A stretch of 64,000 nt of DNA. Source: Kribbella antiqua (GTDB lineage: Bacteria > Actinomycetota > Actinomycetes > Propionibacteriales > Kribbellaceae). A program made the translations under genes and the position numbers. The notes under the pieces are model-generated. The model worked only from the letters and a program-made list of their open reading frames with translations, did not search any database and was not told the DNA's origin. Of this stretch, positions 8,452 through 17,196 are shown piece by piece. Where the stretch lies: contig NZ_SLWR01000006.1 in the NCBI RefSeq assembly GCF_004345665.1, positions 151,677-215,676 on the forward strand, written 5' to 3'. Position 1 is the stretch's first letter; the number at the start of each line of letters is the position of its first letter.

Positions 8452-9425
8452 CGCCGGACTGCCTCCGCGAGGTTCAGCGCCGCGTCGGCCATGGCGGCGG
8501 TGGTGGTCTCATCCGTCATCCACAACGGAACAGCCTGGACGTGAATTCCGGCTCCGGCGATCGAATCGAGCTGCATGTAGTCCGAGGTGTCGATCAGCCA
8601 GCCGTCCAGTACGCCGCCGGACGCGCGCGAGCCGTAGTGCCGGGCGACGGCCGAGGCCGTGGAGGCGACGCCGATCGCGGCGAGCACCTTGTCGGCCATG
8701 CCGCGGACCGGGCTGCTGCCGATGATCGGCGACAGCCCGATGACCGGCGCGGACGTCTCCCGGACCGCCTCGCGGATCCCCGGTACGCCGAGGATCGTGC
8801 CGATGGAGACCACCGGGTTGGACGGCGGCAGGATCAGCGCGTCGCAGTCGGCGATCGCGTCCAGGACGCCGGGGGCCGGCTTGGCCTTGTCCTGGCCGAC
8901 CGCGACGATCTGCTGTGCCGGGATCTCGGCGTGCAGGCGGACCCAGTACTCCTGGAAGTGGATCGCCTTCCGACGGCCGGGGTTCTCCGGGTCGTCCACC
9001 ACCACGTGCGTCTCGACCCGGTCGTCGCTCATCGGAAGTAGCTTCACCGGAAGCTTCCAGCGGGCGCACAGGGCCTCGGTGACCGCGGTCAGGCCGTAGC
9101 CGGCGTCGAGCATCTGGGTCCGGACCAGGTGGGTCGCCACGTCCCGGTCGCCCAGCCCGAACCAGGTCGGCTCCACGCCGTACGCGGCCAGTTCCTCCTT
9201 GATCACCCAGGTCTCGTCCTCGCGGCCCCAGCCACGGTCCTTCGAGATGCCCCCGCCGAGGGTGTACATCACCGTGTCGAGGTCGGGACAGACCCGCAGG
9301 CCGAACAGGGTGATGTCGTCAGCGGTGTTCCCCACCACGGTGATCTCGGCGTCCGGCCGGGCCTTGAGCAGCCCGCGCAGGAAGGTGGACCCGCCGATGC
9401 CACCGGCCAGCACTGTCAATCGCAT
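8448..9425 (-). CDS. fbiA: 2-phospho-L-lactate / phosphoenolpyruvyl transferase of F420 synthesis
   Basis: A CofD/FbiA-family enzyme that joins the lactyl (or enolpyruvyl) guanylyl donor to the deazaflavin Fo, giving F420-0 or its dehydro form. It is 325 aa from MRLTVLAGG. The frame also allows a start five codons earlier at 9440, but 9425 gives the canonical N-terminus. Visible motifs are the Rossmann loop [20 protein letters not shown], and the substrate block [16 protein letters not shown]. It comes first in a two-gene fbiA-fbiB operon, as in mycobacteria. The membrane-protein gene upstream is divergent. Confidence 0.94.
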   Translation of the reverse strand: MRLTVLAGGIGGSTFLRGLLKARPDAEITVVGNTADDITLFGLRVCPDLDTVMYTLGGGISKDRGWGREDETWVIKEELAAYGVEPTWFGLGDRDVATHLVRTQMLDAGYGLTAVTEALCARWKLPVKLLPMSDDRVETHVVVDDPENPGRRKAIHFQEYWVRLHAEIPAQQIVAVGQDKAKPAPGVLDAIADCDALILPPSNPVVSIGTILGVPGIREAVRETSAPVIGLSPIIGSSPVRGMADKVLAAIGVASTASAVARHYGSRASGGVLDGWLIDTSDYMQLDSIAGAGIHVQAVPLWMTDETTTAAMADAALNLAEAVRR

Positions 9426-9530
9426 GGGAAGAGTCTGCACGAGTCGTCAATGCGGCGAACCACCGCGGGACTATGCTGCCGTGAGTCAGATATGTGTCAA
9501 CCTCCGTAGTTGAACGGCCCCCAACATCCC

Positions 9531-9536
9531 GAGGAG
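9531..9536 (+). promoter_or_regulatory. Ribosome binding site deciding the start of the Gln-rich membrane protein
   Basis: GAGGAG sits five bases before GTG 9542. The longer reading from GTG 9494 has no comparable site, so 9542 is preferred. Confidence 0.65.
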
Positions 9537-9541
9537 CCCTC

Positions 9542-10840
9542 GTGGTCACCGACGCAACCAAGAAGCTCAGAGAGCCGGTCGCGTATATTCTGCTCGCTTT
9601 CGCCGGCCTGTTCGCGCTGGCCTCACTGATCCGGCTGTTCGTCGGCGGCGTCGGCTTCACCAGCGCGGCCGGCGTTGTGGCGAACATCATCATCCCGCCG
9701 GAGTTCAGCGGCTTCGCGATCGTCGCCGCCCTGGCCGGATCGGTCTGGCTGGTGAACGAGTTCGGTGAGCGCACTCCCAACGCCCGGCTCGTGACGCTGG
9801 TCGCGCTGATCGTCACCGGCGTGCTGGCGCTGCTGATCCTGGTCATCGCGTTCTCGACCTTCAACGACACCGGCACCTTCGGCACGAAGCTCACCGCGTT
9901 CATCTACGCACTCGGCGGTCTCGCGCTGTACGGCGCCGCCGGCTTCTACATCGTCAAGACTTTCCAGGCACTGCCGGCTCCGGTCCGTGCACCGAAGCCG
10001 GGCCAGTTCGCCGGCCAGGGCCAGGGTCAGTACGGCCAGCAGGCGCCGTACGGACAGCAGGGCGGTTACCCGCAGCAGGGCGGCCCGCAGGGGCAGTACG
10101 GGCAGTACGACCAGGGCCAGGGTCAGTACGGCGGTTATGCCGCAGCAGCCGGGGCCGCGGGTGCGGCTGGTGGTTACGCGGCCGCGCAGGGCGAGCAGCA
10201 GTGGCCGCAGGAGTCGAGCTGGAACCAGGGCGAGCAGCAGCACAACTGGTCCGCCGGTGAAGCCGAGGCGCAACCGCACCAGCCGGCTGAGCAGTCGTGG
10301 GCCGGAGAAGGTCAGAACGCCGAGCCGACCCAGGCGTGGGGCGACCAGGGTCAGCAGTGGCCGCAGGAGCAGCAGCAGTGGGGTGACGCCGGTCAGCAGC
10401 AGTGGGGCGGCCAGGACTACCCGCAGCAGGAGTGGCCCGTTCAGCAGGAGCCGGTTCAGCAGGAGCACGGCCAGCCGGAGTCCGTTCAGCCGGAGCACGG
10501 CCAGCACGACGCGCTGCAGCACGAGGTGGCACAGCACGAGGCGGCACAGCGCGAGGCGGCACAGCGCGAGCAGGTGCAGGCGGAAGCCCAGCCGGAACAG
10601 GCGCAGGCTGAGCAGGGCTGGGGACAGGACAGCTGGCAGCAGCCCACTGAGCCGGCCTGGCAGGCCGAAGAGGCTCCGGCTGCTGAACCGCAGCACGAGC
10701 AGCCACAGCACGAGCAGCAGCCGGCCGCCGAGGCCGCGGACGAAACCCGCGTGGACCCGCGGGTTTCCGAGCCGGAGAAGGACGATCAGCCCAACCAGCA
10801 AGGTCAGGCACAGCAGGGCTGGTGGTCCCAGCCTTCCTGA
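9542..10840 (+). CDS. Membrane protein with long Gln/Gly/Glu-rich cytosolic-type tail
   Basis: A 432-aa protein of two halves. The N-terminal 150 residues hold four predicted membrane helices (VAYILLAFAGLFALASLI; FAIVAALAGSVWLV; LVTLVALIVTGVLALLILVI; FIYALGGLALYGAAGFYIV). The rest is low complexity. First come Gly/Gln/Tyr repeats (units like GQYGQ, GGYPQQ), then Gln-Trp-rich segments, then heptad-like QHE/QRE/QPE repeats. The tail resembles prion-like or phase-separating sequence. No enzyme domain is seen. It lies between fbiA (divergent) and whiB, and a terminator follows at 10924. Function unknown. Confidence 0.85.
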   Translation: MVTDATKKLREPVAYILLAFAGLFALASLIRLFVGGVGFTSAAGVVANIIIPPEFSGFAIVAALAGSVWLVNEFGERTPNARLVTLVALIVTGVLALLILVIAFSTFNDTGTFGTKLTAFIYALGGLALYGAAGFYIVKTFQALPAPVRAPKPGQFAGQGQGQYGQQAPYGQQGGYPQQGGPQGQYGQYDQGQGQYGGYAAAAGAAGAAGGYAAAQGEQQWPQESSWNQGEQQHNWSAGEAEAQPHQPAEQSWAGEGQNAEPTQAWGDQGQQWPQEQQQWGDAGQQQWGGQDYPQQEWPVQQEPVQQEHGQPESVQPEHGQHDALQHEVAQHEAAQREAAQREQVQAEAQPEQAQAEQGWGQDSWQQPTEPAWQAEEAPAAEPQHEQPQHEQQPAAEAADETRVDPRVSEPEKDDQPNQQGQAQQGWWSQPS

Positions 10841-10923
10841 CAAGGCAACAAGGCAGCAAGCCCTTGCCGAACGGGTGCTTCGAATATTTTCGGAGTGGTC
10901 CGGCGGGGGCAGCACGGAACCGG

Positions 10924-10945
10924 GAGGCCTGTGTACGCAGGCCTC
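10924..10945. terminator. Hairpin terminator after the Gln-rich membrane protein gene
   Basis: GAGGCCTG and CAGGCCTC form an 8-bp perfect stem around a six-base loop, followed by a T-rich stretch (TCGTTCCTTT). It lies 84 bases after the upstream stop, in the 312-base gap before whiB. Confidence 0.7.
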
Positions 10946-10994
10946 TCGTTCCTTTGCAGCCGTGTTGCGGATGATGCCAATAGCAGACCACGGC

Positions 10995-11023
10995 TTGACT
11001 TTCGTGGATTGCAGGAATGTAAT
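10995..11023 (+). promoter_or_regulatory. Candidate whiB promoter
   Basis: A -35 hexamer TTGACT (10995-11000) and a -10 TGTAAT (11018-11023) are separated by 17 bases. This is the only clearly housekeeping-like promoter I see in the 312-base gap. It would give a 5' leader of roughly 120 nt before whiB. A longer leader fits the complex regulation usual for whiB genes. Confidence 0.5.
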
Positions 11024-11152
11024 TTCAATCGTGTCGTTCGTTGGACACTCGGTATCGGGGACCGTTGCAGAGCGCAGGACGGACGAGGTCAGGCATGTGG
11101 ACCGCAAACCCACATGCGACAGGGGAACGAACAGGGTCGAGGAGGTCGTACC

Positions 11153-11419
11153 GTGACAGAAGGCCTGATGGCGATTGTCGACGGTGAGGCGATCGAGGAG
11201 GAGCCGAACTGGCAGGAACGGGCGCTGTGTGCCCAGACCGACCCGGAGGCTTTCTTCCCGGAGAAGGGCGGATCCACCCGCGAGGCGAAGAAAGTCTGCC
11301 TCGGCTGTGACGTGCGGGGCGAGTGCCTCGAGTACGCACTGCAGAACGACGAGCGCTTCGGAATCTGGGGCGGCCTGTCGGAGCGGGAACGCCGCAAGCT
11401 GAAGAAAAAGGCCGTCTGA
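11153..11419 (+). CDS. whiB: WhiB-family iron-sulfur transcription factor (WhiB/WhiB2 type)
   Basis: An 88-aa Wbl protein. Four cysteines (26, 49, 52, 58; C-X22-C-X2-C-X5-C) bind a [4Fe-4S] cluster. The GIWGG turn is at residues 70-74 and a basic C-terminal tail (RERRKLKKK) follows. The sequence WQERALCAQTDPEAFFPEKGG is characteristic of the WhiB2/WhmD/streptomycete WhiB branch, which controls septation and sporulation with the principal sigma factor. The GTG start has GGAGG at 11140-11144. Its position between the fbiA and mannose genes matches Rv3260c and Streptomyces whiB. Confidence 0.95.
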   Translation: MTEGLMAIVDGEAIEEEPNWQERALCAQTDPEAFFPEKGGSTREAKKVCLGCDVRGECLEYALQNDERFGIWGGLSERERRKLKKKAV

Positions 11420-11467
11420 CCGGTCATCGGAACAGAGCACACACAACCCACAGAGGCAACCGCGTGA

Positions 11468-11496
11468 GGCCCCGGATCGACATCGTCGCCGGGGCC
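11468..11496. terminator. Hairpin downstream of whiB, probable terminator
   Basis: GGCCCCGG (11468-11475) pairs with CCGGGGCC (11489-11496) around a 13-base loop, about 50 bases after the whiB stop. It is GC-rich with no T tract. Confidence 0.55.
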
Positions 11497-11604
11497 CGCG
11501 GCTGTCCGGGGCCCGTCGGCAACCAGAGGTGAGCGCGACGGTCGTTGGACCGGCGGCTGTATGGTGAGTCCTCGCCGTGACTCATGCGCCACATGAGCCG
11601 TGGT

Positions 11605-11767
11605 GAGGGTGTCTGGGGATCCTGCGCCGTCGCGAGCAGGTGCCCGGCGGAGTGTCTCGGTGTGCTGGAGGGGAGGGCTCGATGCGGATCCATCGTGGCC
11701 TTCCCTCCAGTGCAGCGAGGCGCCCGCCGGGTGCCGCGCAGTAGGCGCAGGATCCCCAGACACCCTC
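11605..11767. repeat. 163-bp long hairpin with perfect 24-bp terminal arms
   Basis: Arms 11605-11628 and 11744-11767 are perfect reverse complements. Inside, pairing continues with interruptions: GCCCGGCGG with CCGCCGGGT, CTGGAGGGG with CCCTCCAG, and an apical CGATG/CATCG stem around a six-base loop. It fills most of the 370-base gap between whiB and the giant glycosyltransferase and ends 22 bases before that gene. I see no coding frame and no target duplication. It could be a structured RNA, a strong attenuator or terminator, or a miniature element remnant. Confidence 0.8.
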
Positions 11768-11789
11768 TAGGCCGTCTCCTTCCCCTGAG

Positions 11790-14717
11790 GTGTCACTGCT
11801 CCGCATGGAACAAGAAGCTCCGGCCGGCTGGGAATTCTTCGACTCCGTCGACTTCCCGACCGACCACACCGACGATTCGCTGGGTCATGCGCGGATCCGC
11901 CATGTCGTGACGGCCGTGGTGGTCGGGCACGAGGGCGCCGCCTGGCTGCCCCGGCTGACCGAGTCGCTGTGGGCGCTCAATCCACGCCCCGACCGGGTGA
12001 TCGCGGTCGACACCGGCTCCACCGACGAGACCGCCGAACTGCTGGCCAGCATGCCCGGGGTCGAGCCCGTGGTCAGCGTGTCCGCCCGGACCGGTTTCGG
12101 TACGGCGGTCGCCCGCGGACTCGAGGCCGTCGGCTTCGCCCCGATCCCGTCGGCCGTCGGCCCGTACGGCGACGACCGCCACATGCCGGTGGTCGAGTGG
12201 CTGTGGTTGCTGCACGACGACTGCGCACCGGCCCCGAAAGCCCTGGAGAAATTGTTGCTCCAGGCCACAATGTCGCCGGAGACCGGCGTCTGGGGCCCGA
12301 AGCTGCGGCTCTGGCCGCGGGACCGCGACCTGCTCGAGGTCGGCGTCACCACCTCACTCGGCGGCCGTCGTGACACCGGAATCGAGAACGGCGAGCTCGA
12401 CCAGGGTCAGCACGATCAGTTGCGCAACGTACTCGCGGTCAGCTCGGCCGGCATGCTGGTTCGCCGCGATGTCTGGGAAGCACTGCACGGTTTCGACCCG
12501 CGATTGCCGATGTTCCGCGACGACATCGACTTCGGCTGGCGTGCCAACCGGGCCGGGTTCATGGTCGGTGTCGCCCCGGATGCCGTCGTCTACCACGCGC
12601 AAGCTGCCGCGACCGGTGAGCGTGCCCTGGCCGGCACGCGGCGGCACGCCTACCAACTCGACCGCGCCAACGCCTACTACACGGTCCTCGCCAACGCGCC
12701 CGCCAAGCTGCTGCCGCTGTTGATCCTGCGGTTCCTGCTCGGGACAGTGATGCGGTCGACCTGGTTCCTGCTCGGCAAGACGCCGTCAGGTGCGGTCGAC
12801 GAGTGGACCGCACTCCTCGGCACTCTGCTGGCCGGCGGCTGGACCACGGCCCGCAAGAACCGCAAGCAGCTCAATCGAGTCCCGTACGACGACATCAAGG
12901 GACTCTTCTCCCGGTCGGTGCACGCACTGCGGCAGAACCTGGAGGAGACGACCAGCACGATCTCCGAGCGGATCCGCGAAGCCTGGGCGGACGAACCGGA
13001 AGAGCAGGTTGTCACCACCGCACGCCGGGCCAAGTCCACCGCACGCGTCGCGGTCGAGCAGCCTCGCTGGCGACGGCAGTTGATCCGCCGGCCCTTCCTG
13101 ATCGCGTGGGTCTTCCTGGCTCTCGGTGCGTTTGTCGCTGCTCGCAGTCTGATCGGTGACGGTGTGCTGCGGTCCCACCTGTTGTTGCCGGCGCACGACA
13201 GTCTTGGTGCTCTCTGGCACGCCGCTGCCTCCGCACCTCCCGGTGTGACGCCTCCTGCTTGGCTAGGGCAGTTCTGGGCTTTCTCGACGGTGATGTTCGG
13301 CCCGTCCGGTGCTACGAACCTGCTGCTGCTCGGTGCTGTTCCGCTGGCCGGCTTGGCCGCGTGGGCACTGTTGCGCGCGTTTGTGGTCGACCGTGTCGCC
13401 CGAGCTTGGGGCGCATCGGCGTACGGGCTTGCTGTGTTTACGAACGGCGCTATCTCGCAAGGGCGGCTCGGGACGTGTGTGGCGGCGATTGTGTTGCCGC
13501 TGCTCGGTGCTGCGGTGCATACGATCGCTCGACGGCGTCGTGTGGTCATCCAGGGCAGTTGGCGGGCCGCGTGGTTCGCCGGCATCTGTCAGGCCGTGCT
13601 GTTCGCGTTCACTCCGGCTCTTGGCCTGCTGATCAGCCTCACGCTTGTCATCGGTGGAGTGCTCGGGCTGGGCTGGCGTCGACAGGGCCGGCAGCTCGTC
13701 TTCTCCGTCGTACTGGGTCTGCTGCTGGTGCTGCCGTGGACCATCCAGCTGGTGCTGCACCCGTCGCGGCTGGGGCAGGAGGCTGGTGGTCCGCCGACTG
13801 CCGCTGTTGGGCCGGGTAACAGCCTTCCGCACTTGCTGACCGGTACGCCGCTTGGTGCGCCGACGCCGTGGTGGCTCGTCGTACCGCTGATTCTGGTGGC
13901 TCTGGCCAGTCTGCTGCGGGAGTCGCGGCAGCGGTATGAGCTGCTCGGGTGGTTCGCAGCGATGCTCGGCTTGGCCGGGACGCTGGTGGCCAGCCGGCTG
14001 GGTGGTGGCAGCGGTCCGCTGATGTTCCTGATGACCGCGGGCTGGATCATCGCGGTGACAGTCGCATGGGACTCGGTCGGCAAGTCCACCGAGATCATCG
14101 TGCAGGGCGTGCTGGGCATCGTGCTGGTGACGACGATCGTCACGGCCGGATTCTGGTTGGTACGCGGTGCCGACGGTCCGTTGTGGCGTGGGCCGGCGCA
14201 GGACCTTCCGGCGTACCTGGTCTCCGCGCAGGATCCGCCGGAGGACCAGTCGATCCTCGTCGTACGCAAGGATCCGAACAGCCCGATGCGGTACTCGCTG
14301 GTGCGTGACGGTGGTCCGCGGATGGGGTCGCTGGAGGCTGCGCCCACTGCAGAGCAGACCAAGCCCATCACTGACGTGCTGGCCACGCTTGGTGGTGGCG
14401 GTACGGGTGAGGAGGGGCGGCAGCTGGCCGGGCTGGATATCGACTACGTCTACCTGCCCGCTCCGGTGGACCCGACGCTGCAGTCGACGCTGGACTCGTT
14501 GCCCGGTCTGACCAGGGCCAGTGCGGCGGACGGTGATTCGGCGTGGCTGGTGGACCGCTCGAGGACCGAAGGCAGCTCGCCGCTTCAGGATCAGACGCAC
14601 ACCGTGTGGCGGTTGCTCGGCCTGATCGCGTGGATCATCGCGCTGATCTTCTGCCTGCCGACCGTACGCCGTACTGTCGCCGTCCCGCACGGCACGCATG
14701 CGAGGAGGGACCGGTGA
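11790..14717 (+). CDS. Giant GT2-family glycosyltransferase with C-terminal membrane domain
   Basis: 975 aa. The N-terminal third is a GT-A glycosyltransferase: VVVGHEGAAWLP near 44, DTGSTDE at 74-80, the metal-binding LHDDC at 141-145, and the acceptor-side block LPMFRDDIDFGWRANRAG. A membrane domain follows from about residue 440, with around ten helices, and extracytoplasmic segments lie near the end. It probably transfers sugars at the membrane to a cell-envelope glycan. The next gene (DUF5719) overlaps it by four bases, a conserved pairing. The start is uncertain: GTG 11790 or ATG 11805, neither with a good ribosome site. The 163-bp hairpin lies directly upstream. Confidence 0.88.
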   Translation: MSLLRMEQEAPAGWEFFDSVDFPTDHTDDSLGHARIRHVVTAVVVGHEGAAWLPRLTESLWALNPRPDRVIAVDTGSTDETAELLASMPGVEPVVSVSARTGFGTAVARGLEAVGFAPIPSAVGPYGDDRHMPVVEWLWLLHDDCAPAPKALEKLLLQATMSPETGVWGPKLRLWPRDRDLLEVGVTTSLGGRRDTGIENGELDQGQHDQLRNVLAVSSAGMLVRRDVWEALHGFDPRLPMFRDDIDFGWRANRAGFMVGVAPDAVVYHAQAAATGERALAGTRRHAYQLDRANAYYTVLANAPAKLLPLLILRFLLGTVMRSTWFLLGKTPSGAVDEWTALLGTLLAGGWTTARKNRKQLNRVPYDDIKGLFSRSVHALRQNLEETTSTISERIREAWADEPEEQVVTTARRAKSTARVAVEQPRWRRQLIRRPFLIAWVFLALGAFVAARSLIGDGVLRSHLLLPAHDSLGALWHAAASAPPGVTPPAWLGQFWAFSTVMFGPSGATNLLLLGAVPLAGLAAWALLRAFVVDRVARAWGASAYGLAVFTNGAISQGRLGTCVAAIVLPLLGAAVHTIARRRRVVIQGSWRAAWFAGICQAVLFAFTPALGLLISLTLVIGGVLGLGWRRQGRQLVFSVVLGLLLVLPWTIQLVLHPSRLGQEAGGPPTAAVGPGNSLPHLLTGTPLGAPTPWWLVVPLILVALASLLRESRQRYELLGWFAAMLGLAGTLVASRLGGGSGPLMFLMTAGWIIAVTVAWDSVGKSTEIIVQGVLGIVLVTTIVTAGFWLVRGADGPLWRGPAQDLPAYLVSAQDPPEDQSILVVRKDPNSPMRYSLVRDGGPRMGSLEAAPTAEQTKPITDVLATLGGGGTGEEGRQLAGLDIDYVYLPAPVDPTLQSTLDSLPGLTRASAADGDSAWLVDRSRTEGSSPLQDQTHTVWRLLGLIAWIIALIFCLPTVRRTVAVPHGTHARRDR

Positions 14718-16198
14718 CCCGGTTGCTGTCGGACCTGCGCGTCCGGGTCGGTGCCTGCGTCCTGGCAATGGCTGCCGCGGCCGGTCTGGGTGTCGTCACC
14801 CACGCCAAGGAGCCGGTGACACGTCCGCAGTCCACCCAGGAGCCCACGCGGGCAGTCGTGAACCGTACGGCGCTGTCCTGCCCCACTCTGACTGGCGGCG
14901 GCATGACGAGTGTGGTGAACGCGGTGTCGCCCGTGCTGCCCGAAGGAACGCCGACTGCACCGGGGAACGCCGTACCGCTGACAATCGCGCCACTGCCGGC
15001 TACTGCTGACCCAGTCGGGTCGGTGCTCGTCCGCGGCAAGCTTGCGTCGACTACGCCGACCGGCAAGCCAGTGCCGTTGTGGATCCACGGCACTGGCCCA
15101 CTCGCTGCCGGTGCTGTCGGCACGAGTACGACGACCTCCAACGACGGCGTCAACCGGGGCATGGCGAGCACGCCGTGCCAGCAGCCTGGCTCTGACTTCT
15201 GGTTCGTCGGCGCATCCGGAGAGCGCGGCCGGCGTGACGTGCTGGTGCTGACGAACCTGGACAGCATCAACGCCGAGGTCAACGTCACCGTGTACTCGCG
15301 CGACGGGCAGCAGGACCTGCCGAACGCCCGCGGCATCGTCGTACCGGCTCGTGGATCGTCAGAGGTGTACCTCAACTTGATCGCGCCGAACATGAAGGAC
15401 CTCGCGCTACATGTCGAGTCCACCGGCGGACGGGTGTCTCCGGCGCTGCGGGACAACGCGACGACGGCCGACAACGACCCAGCGGGCGTGGACTGGCTGA
15501 CTCCGTCGGCAGTGCCGTCGACCAAGGTGTACGTGCCCGCTGTAGCGCCCGGCGCCGGGCAGCGGGTCCTGTCGATTGCCAACCCCACGGACCTGCAGGC
15601 GACGGCCAGCCTGACCGTGCACGGCCCGAACGGTCCGTTCACGCCGGCCGGACTGGAGACGGTGGTGGTTCCGGCCGGGTCGGTGAAGACCGTGCGGCTC
15701 GACCAGGTGCTGCTAGGCGGCGCCAGCGCGATCACCGTGACGTCGGACCAGGCGGTGACGGCGTCGATGCGGATGGCGGACAAGAGCAACGAGGACTTCG
15801 CGTCGATCGGATCGGCCGAGCCGCTGAACGGACCGGCGTACCTGGTGCTGCCGCCGCACGACCAGCCGGCGATGCTGCAGGTGACGGCGCCGGGCAAGAA
15901 CGCCAGTGTCAAGTTCGAGTTGCGCGATGCGACGGGCCGGGTGCTGCAGACGCGGACCCTGGATGTGATCGCCGGGTCGACCAGCCAGATCTCCTTCAAG
16001 GCCCAGCCGCGCGCGACTTACCTGATGGTCCAGCAGACCCGCGGCACGATCGTGGCTGGTGTCACGCTGATGCCCGACCCCAAGCGGGACGACAACGACG
16101 ACGACGTCGCCCAGGTCGCTGCGTGGCCGCTGACGACCTCACTGGTCTTCCGCGCTCAGCTAGGCGCCCAGGCCGACGTCAGCGCCGCCCTGCGGTAG
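14714..16198 (+). CDS. DUF5719 family exported protein
   Basis: 494 aa from GTG 14714, preceded by GAGGAGGGA and overlapping the glycosyltransferase stop (GTGA). An N-terminal hydrophobic helix (VGACVLAMAAAAGLGVV, residues 9-25) acts as signal or anchor. The rest is beta-rich, with repeated Ig- or propeller-like strands (YSRDGQQDLPNA, VNVTVYSR, ASLTVHGPNGPF), as in DUF5719. The consistent coupling to a GT2 gene in actinobacteria suggests a joint role in an envelope polysaccharide, but no activity is known. It ends one base before the convergent DUF3499 gene. Confidence 0.85.
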   Translation: MTRLLSDLRVRVGACVLAMAAAAGLGVVTHAKEPVTRPQSTQEPTRAVVNRTALSCPTLTGGGMTSVVNAVSPVLPEGTPTAPGNAVPLTIAPLPATADPVGSVLVRGKLASTTPTGKPVPLWIHGTGPLAAGAVGTSTTTSNDGVNRGMASTPCQQPGSDFWFVGASGERGRRDVLVLTNLDSINAEVNVTVYSRDGQQDLPNARGIVVPARGSSEVYLNLIAPNMKDLALHVESTGGRVSPALRDNATTADNDPAGVDWLTPSAVPSTKVYVPAVAPGAGQRVLSIANPTDLQATASLTVHGPNGPFTPAGLETVVVPAGSVKTVRLDQVLLGGASAITVTSDQAVTASMRMADKSNEDFASIGSAEPLNGPAYLVLPPHDQPAMLQVTAPGKNASVKFELRDATGRVLQTRTLDVIAGSTSQISFKAQPRATYLMVQQTRGTIVAGVTLMPDPKRDDNDDDVAQVAAWPLTTSLVFRAQLGAQADVSAALR

Positions 16199-16199
16199 C

Positions 16200-16583
16200 T
16201 CAGCCTTCAGAGGTGTTGGCGCCGGGATCCTGCAGCATCCGCAGGTGCCCACGGCGAGCCACCTCGACCGGTGCGCCCGGAGTGCCGTGACCCGGCTCGC
16301 GCGGGGGCAGCGGTCGTGCTGCCTCGCGTACGGCGTTGGCCAGTGCCTCCAGGTCATCCGACGACGGTCCGGCCGCGGCCGGGTCCGGAGCGAGCCGGAT
16401 GACTTCCCAGCCGTTCGGAGCCGTCAGCCGCTCGGCGTGGTCGGCGCAGAGGTCGTAGCAGTGTGGTTCGGCGTACGTCGCCAGTGGACCGAGCACGCAG
16501 GTGGAGTCGGCGTACACATAGGTGAGCGTCGACACAGCCGGCTTATGACAGGCGGCGCGCGAACAGATCCTGGCGATGCTCAC
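16200..16583 (-). CDS. DUF3499 family protein, probable zinc-binding
   Basis: A 127-aa actinobacterial protein of the DUF3499 family (Rv3258c in mycobacteria). Two Cys clusters (C7, C12 and C42, C46, with H41 and H49 beside them in HCYDLCADHAERL) look like a split zinc ribbon. The C-terminal third is charged and disordered. It starts 31 bases from the divergent metallopeptidase-like gene, so their promoters must overlap. This order is conserved with Rv3258c-Rv3259. Molecular role unknown. Confidence 0.88.
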   Translation of the reverse strand: MSIARICSRAACHKPAVSTLTYVYADSTCVLGPLATYAEPHCYDLCADHAERLTAPNGWEVIRLAPDPAAAGPSSDDLEALANAVREAARPLPPREPGHGTPGAPVEVARRGHLRMLQDPGANTSEG

Positions 16584-16614
16584 GACCAGACGTTACCCCC
16601 ACTAGGCTGAGCGC

Positions 16615-17061
16615 GTGACCGAGGCTCGCCGTCATCGCAGGCACATAGACCGCCACGGCCGCGGCATGCTCGGCCCGATCAGCCGGCCGAGCGGGTTCGC
16701 GCCGCGTGGTCTGCCGTTGCAGCGCTCCGGCGCGGCCCAGTTCGACGAGGTGGTCGCGATCGAGGTGACCCGGCTGGAGAAGCGGCTGCCGCAGGTCGTC
16801 ACCCGGGTCGAGTTCGCCATCGAGGACGTGCCGAACCTGGACCTCGACGCGCGCGAGATCCCGCTCACCCACTCCACCGGCGGCACTTCGCACGAGCCGT
16901 ACCGGATCGTCGTCTTCCGCCGCCCGATCGAGCTGCGCGCCGAGCGCTCCGGCACCAGCCTGGCCTGGCTGGTCCGCTCCGCCCTGGTCCTCGAGCTGGC
17001 CGACGTACTGGCACTGTCCCCGGAGCAGATCGACCCGGAGTTCGAGTCCGACGAGGACTGA
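16615..17061 (+). CDS. Metallopeptidase-family protein (Rv3259-like) lacking the HExxH motif
   Basis: 148 aa, starting with GTG in MTEARRHRRHIDRHGRGM. The N-terminal R/H-rich segment, the VTRVEFAIEDVPNLDL strand and the PYRIVVFRRPIELRA block fit the zincin-like metallopeptidase family found beside DUF3499. The helix that should hold HExxHxxG reads LVRSALVLELADVLAL, with neither histidine, so hydrolysis is not expected. From memory the mycobacterial relative is also degenerate there. A non-catalytic structural or binding role is inferred. Confidence 0.8.
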   Translation: MTEARRHRRHIDRHGRGMLGPISRPSGFAPRGLPLQRSGAAQFDEVVAIEVTRLEKRLPQVVTRVEFAIEDVPNLDLDAREIPLTHSTGGTSHEPYRIVVFRRPIELRAERSGTSLAWLVRSALVLELADVLALSPEQIDPEFESDED

Positions 17062-17103
17062 ATTGAATTGCCGGGCCTTCGGCGCGGGGGTCATGGAGAC
17101 CGC

Positions 17104-17133
17104 GCTGGAACCACCCGTTCCACTGGTGTTGGA
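17104..17133. promoter_or_regulatory. Interlocked inverted repeats, candidate operator for the Gfo/Idh-ThuA pair
   Basis: Three TGGAAC half-sites alternate in orientation: TGGAAC at 17104-17109, GTTCCA at 17115-17120 and TGGAAC at 17128-17133. They make two nested dyads with 5- and 7-base spacers, about 65 bases before the Gfo/Idh start. The symmetry suggests a dimeric repressor. No local regulator gene is present, so the protein would be encoded elsewhere. Confidence 0.5.
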
Positions 17134-17196
17134 ACGTGTTTCGTAGTGTGGGAAGCGGTTTGTGACCTTCGTTGTCAGTGCGAGAGGATCGCGGGT

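Noticed and set aside
11605..11767. Intact insertion sequence or MITE
   Set aside because: The arms are perfect but I see no target-site duplication and no transposase in the window, so it is reported as a hairpin only.
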